Numbered from the stretch's first letter, positions 45,170 through 57,871 are shown. The stretch: 64,000 bases of DNA from Sinonovacula constricta (GCA_007844125.1 CM017563.1:39283647-39347646), one strand, 5' to 3'. Notes: generated from the sequence alone by a model not told the origin. Translations and numbers: made by a program.

Positions 45170-45590
45170 TCCTTTGCTGAAGGCTTGCTTTGTGCCTTCA
45201 ACTGTTAACCACCTTAAAACGAATTCACCGTGGCAACAGATAAACAAAACATTCGAACACATTGGCTGAAAATTTTGCCCAAAACTCCTCATCGGCAACC
45301 TACACGCCTCAATTTCAAGCCTTTAAACACTCTGCTGAATTGGAAAAGCTTAATTTTAAATCTAATAATAACGACACTTACAATCAATCATTTTACTTGA
45401 AAGAGCTAAAAGATGCTCTTAATAGATTGCATGATACCGCTGCTGGTCCAGATGACATACCGTACCAATTTTTGAAACATTTACCAAATCGATCTCTTAA
45501 TTCTGTCAATCTTTAATGAAACATGGATATCCGGTAAAGTATCCGATTCTTGGAAAAATGCCTTCATTATTCCAGTTCATGAACAAGGTA
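45170..45590 (+). pseudogene. I/Nimb-type LINE, 5' piece of the element split by the CR1/L2-like insertion
   Basis: From about 45195 ('actgttaaccacctt') it encodes the region before and into the RT: 'HFAQNSS'-like text, then 'KELKDALNRLHDTAAGPDDI' and 'PYQFLKHLPNRSL', a frameshift, and 'SDSWKNAFIIPVHEQG'. The element resumes at 54433 with 'KAPIDLLSYRAIALTS', the next residues of the RT. The break point therefore is the CR1/L2-like insertion site. Bases 45170-45195 are the junction of the tandem segmental duplication. Confidence 0.8.
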
Positions 45591-46971
45591 CATTGGTTGT
45601 GCCACTTGTAATGGCTGCATGTGTTTTGTGAACTTTGACATTTTTATCAAAATGGGGATAGATATAGTGATTTTTCGGATAAGATTTGGATGTTGCTCAA
45701 TGCCAAATAAGCGTAGAGTTAAACTGTGCACGTTTAGTGCTGAAAAGCGGACTGTGAGTGTGTGTTGACTACACTGGGTGTGGATGTGGAGACAAACCCG
45801 GGACCTCCAAGGCTGCAGAAGAAGCGGGCGCTTTTATTCGCGGAGGTAGCGTCGACCCCTTCCACCGTGCACCGACGCCGCCGATGCCAAGGGCGTCTCA
45901 GGAAACCAAGAAGCGTACAACTAGAGCCGCGTCCGGAAAAGGTTATGGCCTTTCTACGGGAAATGAAAGCGGACATGGGCACTAATATTTTACTATTTAC
46001 CCTAAAGTTGACGACATAACTCAGTTGTGAATATGTTAAAATCTGAAAACGAGGCACTAAAGAAGGAGAATCAGGAAATGAAGAAGCAAGTTAATAAGCT
46101 TGCTACAAAGACTGATCATTTAAAATCCAGTCCCGGCGCAAAAATCTTCGGTTTAATGAGATTCCGAGTAAAGTTGACGGGAAATGGGGGGATTCTTAAA
46201 TTAAGGCAGTTTATTAAAAATTATCTCGGTCTCACGGAGGTGGAATATGTGGCGATCGAGAAGGCACATCGCGTCGGAAGCCGATTTTCTAGTTTTAAGG
46301 ACCGAGAAGCTATTCTTAAAACGTCCAGGCAAATTTTAAATAAAGACTCTCCTTTCACAGTACGCGAGGACTACACTGAGCGTGTACAATAACATAGGCG
46401 CGAATTTGGTCAGAAACTAGCACAGGCGAGACGACAGGGAAAGTACGCATCACTGCTCTACGATAAACTTATAATTGTCAAAAAAACGACGATATGAATG
46501 AGCATGTAGTGAAAGTCTGGAGTACTAGAGCGAGACGCGGACCTGGAAACACGTGATCAAAAGTTGCTCCGAGAACCCAGGTCTCGTGACGACTACGAAA
46601 GCGACGCGAACCAGTCAAGATCGGAAAGGGACTACGAAAGCGAGGCAGTAGGCGGGAGGGACTAGGTCGCAGGTCAAGGCCGATATGATCACATAAAAAT
46701 TATCACGTGGAACATTTGTGTTAAGAAACATGTAGATGACAATAACTTTATTAGCTTTTTACAGTGCTTTGACATTATGAATATGCAATGACTTTACTGA
46801 CAGTGTTGTTTTATACATTAAGAGTGCATTATATAAAGCTATGCAGGATATTATTTTGTATATTGCTTACGTATCCCCAGAAGGATCAGTAATATATGAC
46901 AAAAGACAAGAGAAAAATGGAATTAAATATATTAAGCGTAATATAGAAACTTTACGGAAAATTTACCCTAA

Positions 46972-46979
<8 letters not shown>
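45591..46979 (+). pseudogene. CR1/L2-like LINE, unit B copy, 5' half: 5' UTR, 2A-like peptide, ORF1-like domain, start of endonuclease
   Basis: After a 5' UTR, an ATG at about 45700 ('MPNKRRVKLCTF') leads, with one frameshift, into 'LTTLGVDVETNPGP', a 2A ribosome-skipping signature (45783-45806 codes DVETNPGP). Then follow a coiled coil ('NMLKSENEALKKENQEMKKQ'), an L1-ORF1p-like RNA-binding domain ('VEYVAIEKAHRVGSRF', 'FKDREAIL'), an Arg/Asp/Glu-rich linker, and the endonuclease N-terminus ('ITWNICVKKHVDDNNFISFL'). An internal endonuclease deletion follows and then 'MQDIILYIAYVSPEGSVIYD'. The chain is interrupted by single stops (e.g. 46390). It is then cut by the nested LINE at 46980 and resumes at 51780. 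Confidence 0.8.
46969..46979. repeat. Target-site duplication, left copy (taatgcatata)
   Basis: Eleven bases identical to 51780-51790, bracketing the nested I/Nimb LINE. Confidence 0.85.

Positions 46980-47056
<77 letters not shown>
46974..47056. repeat. (AT)n microsatellite at the 5' end of the nested LINE
   Basis: AT run of about 80 bases between the left target-site duplication and the truncated ORF1 of the inserted LINE. Probably expanded from the 'catata' of the target. Confidence 0.95.
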
Positions 47057-47062
<6 letters not shown>

Positions 47063-48036
47063 CTGAAACTCACCGAATTATGTTCCCTGAAAGTAAAATC
47101 GTTCCCTCACAGCTCTCTTAACATTTCAAAAGGTGTAATCCGTTGCCCTGACCTGTCCGGACTCTTAGAGGAGGAAAGTCTCACAGACTTTATACTGCAA
47201 GATGTGAGTGGTGTCCGGAGGATTTCCTTCTCCAAGGACGGACGTCGAATCCCAACAAATATTTTAGTAATAACTTTTAACAATCCAAAGCTTCCATCCA
47301 CAATAAAAGTCGGTTATCTGATTGTCAAAGACCAGGTATATATACCAAACCCATTACGTTGCTTTCATTGTCAGAGATTTGGTTACCACGAGTCAACTTG
47401 CACAGACACTATTATTTGCGGACGATGCTGTGAGCCAGCTCATTCGCCAAGCTTCGAATGCCAAGCAGATCCGAAATGCAGAAACTGCTCCGGGGCACAC
47501 GAAACTAAAATACACCCTAAATGTTTCATTTCCTGAGGCACGTAAATTAGCAAAAGAAAAACTTACATCTGTTACATCTTAAACATCTTACGCTGCCGTT
47601 ACAAAGACATCTCACATTTCGGTTAATCAGGACAATTCAACACAATACGAAACTCTGACTGGTGACCAAGTCTCTGACAAAGTTATAATTCCAACTAAAT
47701 ATAAAAAACACAGAGTCTTCTGAAACAAACAAAACAATAACTACGAACCAACCTAAATCATCCGAATCGTCTTCTGCAACACAACCTACGCAATCGACTC
47801 AACAACCTACCCCCAAATCTCAACCAAAGATTGAAAGAAAGGCTGCTGTAAAGACGGCCAAAATCTTCACAAAAGAACCAACTAGCCCTCCCGGAAAGAC
47901 AGGATTACATAGTCCTCCTAATTACCGGGACAAGAGAGTTGACCGATCCAACTCTTCAAATAGAATTGACTGTTTGATAGAGACTGATTCTCCACCAGAC
48001 AAAGTGCCAAGGTCACCCGTTAAGGCCCCAAAATAA
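47057..48036 (+). pseudogene. Nested I/Nimb LINE: ORF1 (gag-like, three zinc knuckles)
   Basis: 5'-truncated ORF1 begins inside 'KILKLTELCSLKVKSFPHSS'. It has an RRM-like middle ('GVIRCPDLSGLLEEESLT', 'VGYLIVKDQVYIPNPLRC') and three knuckles: 'CFHCQRFGYHESTC' (Tyr where the canonical His is expected), 'CGRCCEPAHSPSFEC' and 'CRNCSGAHETKIHPKC'. A stop at 47536 follows; the Ser/Thr/Lys-rich C-terminal region ('KTAKIFTKEPTSPPGKTGLH'-type) continues in other frames to about 48036. ORF1p coats the LINE RNA. Homologous to 22855-23285 and 36190-36908. Confidence 0.85.
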
Positions 48037-48059
48037 CCTTTTTTCTTAAATATCGTCCC

Positions 48060-51000
48060 ATGAACAACACAATAGTACACTGGAATTGTCGTGGTCTAAG
48101 GGCTAATTTTAATGAAATTCTACTTTTATTGACCACTTTAAACCCTGCTGTGCTTTGCCTTCAGAGAGACATTCCTGAAGGAAACTGATACCATTTACTT
48201 TAAAGGTTATTCTATATATAATCACATCCATACAATGTGTGATAGGACGTCTGGAGGATCGACAATACTTGTCAACTCCAAACTGCCACATTCAAAGATT
48301 AACCTTAATACTGATTTACAGGCTGTTGCCATTTGTGTAACAGTCCATAAAGTCATTGCAGTTTGCTCTGTTTACCTTCCACCTAATTCAGATATTCCAA
48401 AATCAAATTTAGATGATTTAATAAACCAATTACCGTCCCCTTATATTCTTCTAGGAGACTTTAATAGACATATCCCATTCTGGGGATGTTCTGTTTATAA
48501 TAATATGGGTTAAACGTTAGAGGAATTTATTGCCCAAAATGTTATATGCCTAATGAATAATAAAAAGGCAACTTACTTACATCCTGCTTCAGGACATTAT
48601 TCATCTCTTGACCTTCTTTATGTTACCTTCTATATCTTGATTATAGTTGGGATGTACATGACGATGTATGTGGAAGTGATCATTTTTCTGTAACCAACGA
48701 TTCTGTCAACTTAAATGACAATAATACTTTGGAGAATGAACAGATCAAATTGGGAATTATTCTCAGTATTTTGTACCGAAGAATTGACTATTTCAACATT
48801 TGAGAATACTGATGATAAAATAGATTCATTCTCAAAAATTTTGCACAGCATAGCAGAAAAGTGTATACCTAAGGCCACGACAAAGTTAAAGCGTAACAAA
48901 CTTTGGTTTAATGATGAATGCCAAAAAAATCCAAGAAATTTAATATTCGTCCTACTACTGTTAATTTAAATAATATCAGAAATTAAAGGGCGAAGAGTAA
49001 GCGAATCATTAAACAAGCCAAAAGAACATCTTGGCAGAAATTCGTTTCTGGTATAACCAGTAAAACTTCAGTTAAAAATGTTTGGTCAGTCATAAGGAAA
49101 ATTAGCGGTAAACTAATTCAATAACAGTACATCATTTAAAATTCAATGACTCAATAACAACAAACAAAAAGGAAATTTCAGACACTTTTGCTAAAAGTTT
49201 TGCTAAAAATTCACCTTCAGAAAATTACTCAAAAGAATTTCAAAACGTGAAGAATCGTGTTGAAAAAAGTAAAATCAATTCTAAATCAAATAATAATGAA
49301 AATTACAACCAACCCCATCTCTTTAAGGGAACTTAGAGATGCACTGAATAAATCTTATGATACCGCTGCTGGACCAGATGATATTCCTTGCCAATTTTTG
49401 AAACATCTGCCGCAAACATCATTAATAAATTTACTTTTGTCTATTTATAATGAAATTTGGTTTTCGGGAATGATACCAAATTCATGGGAAATTGCATTCG
49501 TCATTGCTTTACCTAAACAGGGAAAGGATCCAACAGATCCTTCAAGTTACAGACCTATTGCTTTGACTAGTTATATTTGTAAAACTTTAGAACGGATGAT
49601 AAATAATAGACTCGTTTGGTATCTTGAATCGAATAATTCACTCACAGAATTTCAAAGAGGGTTTAGAAACCAACGCAGTACATTCGATCATCTCGTTCGA
49701 TTTGAAACTTTTATAAGAAATGCCTTTATCAAGAAGGAACACCTTGTAGCGGTGTTCTTTGATCTTGAAATGACATACGATACTACATGGAAACATGGGA
49801 TTTTAAAAGATTTAGGTGACCTTGGTCTCAAGGGTCGTTTATCCACATTTATTAACAGTTTTCTTTCTGACAGAAATTTTCAAGTTAAAATTGGGTCCAC
49901 TTTGTCTTCTGTTCATAAACAGCAACAAAGAGTCCCTCAGGGTAATATATTGTCAGTTACTCTCTTAAACATCAAATTAAATAATGTTGTTTAAATCTAA
50001 ATAATGGAGTCGATTGTTCTCTGTATGTGGACGATTTTCTTATATACTATCGCTCCAAAAATATTAGCACAATTGAAAGGCAATTGCAACAATGCCTCAA
50101 CAAAATACAAACTTGGAGTAACAACAATGGTTTTAAATTTTCACCCACCAAAACCAACTGCGTACATTTCTGTCAGAAAAAAACTTTATTTAGTTATTTC
50201 TTAAAACATTCGTATTCCTGTCGTCATGGAAACGAAATTTCTTGGTGTCATCTTTCACAGTAAATTATCCTTTATACCGCATATTAAACATGTAAAATCT
50301 AAATGTCTTAAAGCTCTTAACTTGTTAGCATTGTTTACGGTTCTGCCAGGAGATTATATCTCCAGTTGCTAGACGTTGTCTCCGGAATCAGTCTGGCCTT
50401 TGGAGCTTTCAGGACCTCTCCTGTAGAGAGCCTTTACGTTGAAGCTAATGAGCCAACATTATACCTTAGAAACTTGCTCTTCAGTTCATAACAAAAATGA
50501 AATCTAATCCTAAAAATCCAGCACATAGTGTTATTTTCAATCCTAAATATGAACAATTGTACGAGCGTAAACCAAAGGCAATAAAGCCGTTTGGTTTAAG
50601 AATGCTAGAAAGGATGCACTCATCACAACTGAATTTAAATCAAGTTATCGAAATTAATGTATTGGAATTTCCACCATGGCAACTGAAAACTCCCGAAGTC
50701 GATTTAACTCTCTGTACAAATAATAAATCAAAAACAGACCCTCTCGTACTTCACTCAAATTTTAATGAACTGCGCGACAAGAAATACTCTAACTACCTCG
50801 AAATGTATACTGATGGCTCAAAAGGAGATTCATATGTCGGCTGTGCTTCCGTAAGTAAAATTCATTGTTTTTACAGCCGAAATTCAGGCTGTTAAGCTTT
50901 CTCTTGACTTTATTTCTGATCATCCTGGCGATAAATTTGTAATATTTACTGACTCTTTGTCGTTATTACAGTCTATTAAAAATCTCAACGTTTCCAACTC

Positions 51001-51400
51001 TCACATTAGAGAATTACTTTTAAAACTTAGTGAAGTTTGTCTTAATAAAAATATTGTTTTCTGTTGGCTACCTAGTCATGTAGGCATCCGAGGAAACGAG
51101 GATGCAGATAAGAGTGCGAAAACTGCCTCAGCCCTTACTGAGACAGACCTTTGCATCCACCACACAGATTTTAAACCACTTATCAATCGTTATCTTTTAA
51201 CCAAATGGCAAACAAGTTGGGATAACACTGTGTACAACAAATTACACGCAATTAAACCTAACGTCGGTGCCAATATCTCCACTAGCAGAGAAAGTAGGCG
51301 GGAAGGCATAGCTCTTACCCGCTGTCGCATCGGACATACTAGATTAACTCACTCATATCTTCTAAGACGAGAAGTTCAACCTGAATGTGTTCCTTACTAG
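48060..51400 (+). pseudogene. Nested I/Nimb LINE: ORF2 (endonuclease, reverse transcriptase, RNase H)
   Basis: The start 'MNNTIVHWNCRGLRANFNEI' at 48060 opens the APE-type endonuclease (to about 48700; 'SPYILLGDFNRHIPFWGC'). The RT follows: 'DTAAGPDDIPCQFLKHLP', 'SSYRPIALTSYICKTLERM', 'GFRNQRSTFDHLVRFE', 'VAVFFDLEMTYDTTW', and the catalytic 'YVDDFLIYY' near 50025. RNase H follows: 'MYTDGSKGDSYVGCASVS' (50797 onward), 'FTDSLSLLQSI', 'FCWLPSHVGIRGNEDADKSA' (51055 onward). Early stops include TAA at 48511, and frameshifts occur near 48190, 49990, 50330 and 50880. The best-preserved I/Nimb copy in the window, lacking only the ORF1 5' end. Confidence 0.9.
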
Positions 51401-51779
51401 GAACCTTTTCCAGTTAATCATATTTTACTACATTGTATTGACACAGACCATATTCGGTCTAAATATTTTAATGTCAATCACATATACGAATTATTTACAA
51501 CAGTATCCGATGCAAATCTTGTTTGCTTTCTGAACGAGATTGGTATTATTAATAAGTTATACATTTTTAAAATGTTTATTATGCTACGTTATACATTTAA
51601 ACGGTTTAATATGTTATCCTGTTTTCGTCATTCACATTTTTAACCTTACTCACGTATTTTAGTTTTAACCTGATGATATTCTATTGTCGTTAAACTTCAA
51701 TGTATTCGGCGCCGTATGACCTATCAAGTGTCGGTGTGCCGTAAAACCCAAAATACAAATACAAATACAAATTCTTGCG
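51401..51779 (+). mobile_element. Nested I/Nimb LINE: 3' UTR and tail
   Basis: Includes the C-terminal remnant, 'ttcggcgccgtatgacct', and 'gtgtcggtgtgccgtaaaaccc', ending with (AAATAC)n before the right target-site duplication at 51780-51790. Confidence 0.85.
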
Positions 51780-54432
51780 TAATGCATATAGAGAAAATCA
51801 AGTGGAATGAGGTGTTTAAAGAAGTTTTTATAACAGCGTTTTTTTACTAATTTCAATTCCGTTAGAGCAAGGTTGCTAAATGAGATAGACCATAATATGA
51901 ATAACGCGGTTAGTAGGATATAATACCTTTATATAAAATCTGCAACAAAAATGCGCGTCAAGTCCGCGGCTCGTATTTTTTTTTCTAAAAGTTATCAACC
52001 CTGGGGGAATCACGAGTGTGAAAACCCCACGAGTGTGAAATACGCGGCTCTACGGAGATTACGCTGGATAAGGAATATACTTGATTTTGAACGATTTGTC
52101 AAATTACGCAAACGTTTTAAGAAAATATGCTACATTTTTTTAAAAAGCAAATATATCAAAAAGTCAAACGCGATGAACTTGTCTCGCGTCGCTCATGTGC
52201 AAAATCGTTTTGGAACCTGTTGAAATCGCGTCATAATATCAGAAAAGAAACTCCACTAATAGAAACTGAAACTTGGTTTAACTTTTTTCATGATTTATTG
52301 TTTAAAGTGAATCAGTCTAATTTGGAAAAAGGTATATTGGATTTTGGGGTTTTGACCGAGGTGGAGAATATTTATTTGAATTCTGAAATAACGTCTAATG
52401 AAGTGCTTAAGAGTATAAATAAATTAAAGTGTGGAAAGTCACATGGAAGTGATAGTATAAGGATAGAGTTTTATAAATGTTCTATAAATTATATAGTTCT
52501 TATTTTGTGTAAACTTTTCAATAAAATCCTTAGTGCAGGTGACTGATATTTGGAAAGACAGTATTATAGTCCCCGTTCACAAGTCAGGTCCGAAACACGA
52601 TCCGTCCAGTTAAAGGGGTATATCTTGAATTAACATAATGTATGAGATATTTTCAAATATTATTTATGATAGGCTGTGTAAATGTGCTGAAAGGTTTAAC
52701 AAAATAGACGAAGTTCAAGCCAGGTTTCGAACCGGTTACTCGACGACGGACAATTTATTTACACTACAAAGCATGGTGCAAAAGTATACATGTAAACCCG
52801 AGGGGGGGGGGGTACGTTTTATACGTCACTTTAAAACAGCATTTGACGTGCTTGTGCATCAAAAATTATTAAAAAGTATAAATAAAAGTGGAGTGCGTGG
52901 TAATTTATTTCGTATACTTATATCTGTGTATTCTAAACGACACGGATGTGTACAAATTTGTCTAATAAAACCACGGCATTTTCCCATGTAATATTAGAAC
53001 CCTTCAAGGGGACGAAACAAGTTCAATAATTTTTTAATTTGTATATAAACGAGTTACTTCCCTTTCTCCGTAATGAAGGACATAGAGGTATATTTGTAAC
53101 AAACGAAATAATTTACATTATATGCATTCTTTTCGCAGATGACTTTGCCAATTGCGCCGATACAGATGTCGAACTTCAGTCTCAGCTAAATTCAATTTAT
53201 CAATATTGTAATAACACCGGAGTGTTTATTAATAAAAAGAAAACCGAAATAATTGTATTTAGAAACGGTGGTCCGTTAGAATCATATGAACAGTGGTTCT
53301 TTAATGGTAATCCAGTTAACATTACATCAGTGTATAAGTATATGGGTCTTCGTTTTACCCCTGAGCTATCCTGGAATAAAGCTAAAATAAAACTTGCTGC
53401 ACAAGCCAAAAAAATCTTTTTATGCTATAAAATCTTACCAAAGAACATTTAGAAAGTTTTCACACACAGATTATTTTAAGTTGTTTGATTCTATGGTTAA
53501 GCCCATTTTAACCTGGCGCAGAAATTTATGGAACTGATATATCAGATATTCTTGAGCAGGTACATCTCCAGTATTGTAAAGATTTTCTTGACGTAAATAC
53601 TTATGTTAATGATTATGTTGCATGAGCAGAGTGTGGGAGAACGCCTTTATGCATTGATCATCATGTTAAGATCATAAAGTATTGGTGCAGACTTATTTGT
53701 ATGCCAAATTAAAGGTATCCGAAAAACTGTTATATGATGTTAAAGCACTATTGGAAGAAAAAAACTTGGCGTCAGCCGTTAAACATTTACTTTTTCAGTA
53801 TGGTTTTGGTCGAGTTTGGATTAGTCAAAACATTGGCAATGTTAATATATTTATACTTTATTTCAAGCAAAGACTATTGGATTGTTATTTGCAAAATTGG
53901 CATGATATAATTCAAAATTCACCACGTTGTGATACTTATAAATATTTAAAATCCAGAAAAAATCTTATTATTGATATGCATTTTTACGCAAAAAAACCTT
54001 TAGCCAGTTTTAGAGGTTCAAATCATAAAATAATTAAGCATAACTGGGCGACATTTAAGGATCCCCAGAACAGATCTTATCTGTAGATTTTGTTCTCTAT
54101 TAACTTTCACCAGATATAAAGAAGACGAATTTCATGTGTTTTTTGTTTGTCATAAATTTATCCAGGAAAGACAAAGGTATATTTTTCAGTGGCATAGCGG
54201 ATAATGTAATTTTCATAATTTCTGTAACTTATTACGATCTAATAACGATGATAAAATTAAAAGTATTGCATTTTTTTGTACACGAAATATTGAACCTTAA
54301 AGACAATGAGTGATTTTTGATTGTTACTTACATGTATTGTTTATAAATGGACACAACAGTTTGTTATATATGTTACACTAAAATTGTATTTTGGGCCGGT
54401 GGCCTGTATTTACAAAATAAACGAGTTGGGTT
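51780..54432 (+). pseudogene. CR1/L2-like LINE, unit B copy, 3' half: connector, RT, 3' UTR
   Basis: Resumes at the target-site duplication (continuing 'AYRENQVE'), loses most of the endonuclease C-terminus, then encodes the connector ('VKSAARIFFSKSYQPWGNHE', 'KQIYQKVKRDELVSRRSC') and RT: 'SINKLKCGKSHGSDSIRIEF', 'RFRTGYSTTDNLFTLQSMVQ', 'LFADDFANCADTDVELQSQL' (catalytic FADD at about 53130), 'KKKTEIIVFRNGGPLESYE' and 'YKYMGLRFTPELSWNKAK'. The C-terminal domain (53682-54086) ends with a zinc-finger-like tail in broken frames, then the 3' UTR with the TTGAG-type tail at 54428. No RNase H. Inserted into the RT of the I/Nimb element that resumes at 54433. Confidence 0.85.
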
Positions 54433-56800
54433 GAGTTGAATTGAGTAAGGCCCCAATAGATCTTCTAAGCTATAGAGCTATTGCTCTGACGAGCTGTAGT
54501 TGTAAAACCTTAGAACGAATGATCAATACTAGACTTGTCTGGTATCTTGAGTCCAACAACTTAATTTCAGAATATCAAAGTGAATTCAGATACCAACGTA
54601 GCACAGTCGCTCAACTTGTTCGTTTAGAAACATTCATTCGTAATGCCTTTATCAAGAAGGAAAACGTTGTGGCTGTGTTTTTCAATCTTGAAACGGCTTA
54701 TGACATGACTTAGAAGCATGGGATTTTAAAAGATTTAGGTGACCTTGGTCTCGGGGTCGTTTACCAATATCCATTGACAGCTTCTTTTCTGACAGAAATT
54801 TTCAGGTCAAGATTGGGTCCACTCTGTCATCTGTTCATAAACAAGAAAAAGGTGTCCCCCTGGGTAATATTCTAAATGTTTCTAACATAATATAAATAAT
54901 AGTATAAAAACCCTTCATGAAGGGGTTGACTGTTCACTTTTTGTGGACTATTTCGTTATTTGTTACTGCTCTAAAATATGAGCACAATTGAAACACTAAC
55001 GGATTTAAATTTTCTCCAACCCAAACCAACTTTATACATTTCTGTCAGAAACGAGAACTTCATATTGACCCTGAATTGTTTTTAAATAACGTTCGTATTC
55101 CCGTCGTCCAGAAAACTAAGTTTCTTGGAGTTATTTTTGACAGGAAACTGACTTTCTTCCACATATCAATTACATCAAGAAGAAATGTCTCAAGGCTCTT
55201 AACTTGCCTAAATATTTATCCCATACAGACTGGGGAGCCGATAGGAAAACATTTTTACTTCTGTACCGTTTTCTTATTCGGTCTAAGTTAGATTACGGAA
55301 GCACAGTCTATGGTTCTGCCAGGAGGTCTCATCTCCAGATGCTGCACGTCGTTCACAACCAGGGACTTCGTCTAGCTCTAGCAGCATTCAGGAAATTACC
55401 AGTGCAGAACCTTTACGTCGAAGCCAGGGAACCATCATTATACTTTCATTGCAGTATATAATAAACTCATATCTACCACTGATAGCCCAACGTTTTTTGT
55501 GTTTTCAGCCCTAAACATGAAGAGCTTTTTGATCGATCACCTAAAGATATCAGAACTCTTGGTTTAAGGCTTAAAGGTAGCATAAACACATCAGGTATAA
55601 AACTCGATAGCATTTCTGAAAAACCCACAGTTTAACATCCACCATGGCAACTCCGCTCTACTGATGTTCATTTAGAGCTCTGTAAAAATAAAAAAAGTCG
55701 AACACAGATCCTTTGATTTTACAATCTGAATTTTTTGAACTTCGTGACAAGTATTCTGATCACCTTCATATATATACCAATGGTTCAAAGACGGACACTT
55801 ACGTTGGCTGTGCCTCCGTAAGTAATAGCCACTGCATTAAACAAAGACTTACTAGCAACTCGTCTATCCTCACCGCCGAAATCCAGGCTATAAATCTAGG
55901 CCTTGATTTCATTTCAGAACATCCCGGTGAAAAATATGTTATATTTTCAGACTCATTATCTGTATTGCAGAGCATAAGTTCACTAAATTATTCAAATCCA
56001 CATGTTCGCACTGTTCTTGTCAAAACGTCAAAGTTTATATGACGCTCACGAAATCTCCCTCTGTTGGCTACCTAGTCATGTAGGCATCCGTGGAAACGAG
56101 GAAGCACACAAGAGTGCAAAATCTGCCTTAACCTTCAAAGAGACAGATCGTGGCATCCCATTCACTGATTTTAAACCACTTATTAACCAATATAATTTAA
56201 CCAAATGGCAAACAAGTTGGGACAATACTGTTGATAAGAAATTACACGCTATTAAACCTACCATCGATACCAAAGTCTCCCTTTGCAGAGAAAATAGACG
56301 GGAGGACGAGGCTCTTACCTGCTGTCGCATTGGACATTCTAGATTAACTCATTCATATCTTGTAAACAATCATTTTTTAAAGAAGAGAAGTTCAACCTGT
56401 ATGTGTTTCTTGCCAAGAACCACTGACAGTCAACCATATTTTATTACAGTATATCGGCACAGACCATATTCGGTCGAAGTATTTTAATGCTAATAACATG
56501 TACGAACTGTTTAGGACAGTGTCGGATTCTAAACTAGTTTGCTTCTTGAACGAGATTGGTATTCTTTATAAGTTTTAAATTTAATAAACCGTTATACATT
56601 TTTAACCGTTTAAATAAACCCAATATAATTATAAATTATATTATTTTAACCTGATAGATTTTTCTATTTTTTCTATTTTTTACTTTACTCACATAGTTTA
56701 ATTTTAACCTACTTATGCTCTATTCACTTTAAACTTTTTTATATTCGGCGCCGTATGGCCTGTTAAGTGTCGGTGTGCAGTAAAACCCAAATAAATCAAT
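54433..56800 (+). pseudogene. I/Nimb LINE, 3' piece of the element split by the CR1/L2-like insertion (unit B)
   Basis: Picks up the RT at 'KAPIDLLSYRAIALTSCSCK' and runs through 'EYQSEFRYQRSTVAQLVRLE', 'VAVFFNLETAYDMT' and a degenerate YVDD region ('FVDYF'). RNase H pieces 'IYTNGSKTDTYVGCASVS' (Asp to Asn at the first catalytic position), 'TAEIQAINLGLDFISEHP', 'FSDSLSVLQS' and 'WLPSHVGIRGNEEAHKS' (last catalytic Asp to His) follow. The 3' UTR ends with AAAT-type tail at about 56800. Direct homologue of 39173-41608. Confidence 0.88.
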
Positions 56801-57408
56801 AAATAAATCATTGGATTATGACTTTTGCAGACAGGTTGCTAATTGTATTTTGCCTTTTGTTAATGGCACTAGTTGGGATGTGACTTGTAGTTGCTTTGTC
56901 AGTTTACATTTGTTACTCTCTCAGTGTAGTTAAGGTCTTATTTAGCTAGTTTATGAACTGATTATTTTTTTTAACTTCAGATTTTGAATTTTTTTTAAAT
57001 TAAATTGTGTCTGTTTATTGGTGTTGCATTATACTGTGATTTTCTTAAACATAATAAATCATCTGGCACGAAGATGTGCCTGATATTTCCAATACATTTT
57101 CTTTTTTTCTCGACCTTAATGAACGTCGGAGCTAAGTGATGCGCAAATGTAAAGTATAACTGGTAAGGCCAAGCAAACGTTAATGCTGAGTCTGTCTCTT
57201 GGATACAAGTTTGACTGTAGTTTTTTATGTATTTCTCGTCTACACTTCAAAGACAGTCAACACATAAGAAGCCACAACTGTTGCTACTTAAACAAAACGA
57301 GATATAATTAATATAACCTTTTTATAGCATATATTATTGTGTCAATAATCTTGACCTCTGCATTAACGTATCTACCTAGCTGCTTATAAAGATATCATTT
57401 GATATGTC

Positions 57409-57520
57409 GGAGATCAATCATAATGAATCGATACGAATATCGTATCATCGTATCGATAAATATAAATATCGTATCGATCAATACGAATATCGTATCGATC
57501 ATTTTGATCGATACCCAGCC
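57409..57520. repeat. Palindromic array (cgatacgaatatcgtatcgat), unit B
   Basis: Counterpart of 42226-42335, with four to five palindromic units and the terminus-like 'gatcgatacccagccctag'. Confidence 0.65.
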
Positions 57521-57735
57521 CTAGTGGTCACTACAGCGAAACGTTTCCGGTGTAAGGAGTGTGTCAATTATCTAGTCGTGATTCGTTGAACAATGTGGGC
57601 TCTTAATATCTATTGAAAGCCGTATTAATGGTATGACCCAATTATTGTAAAGACATATGCTTAAGTATGTTTATACTGGTCAAATTTCAGCAGAGTTTGT
57701 ATTAAACGTTTTATTTTTCATTATATAAGTTGATG

Positions 57736-57871
57736 TACTAAAATATTAATCAACTTGCATGACTTCGCCCTAACCGTGTCTTACTATCTTAGCTGTGCGT
57801 TTATACTAAAATATTAATCAACTTGCATGACTTCGCCCTAACCGTGTCTTACTATCTTAGCTGTGCGTTTA
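57736..57871. repeat. Exact 68-bp tandem duplication
   Basis: Two identical 68-bp units start at 57736 and 57804 ('tactaaaatattaatcaact...gtgcgttta'). Unit A has a single copy (from about 42556), so this arose after the segmental duplication. Confidence 0.95.
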
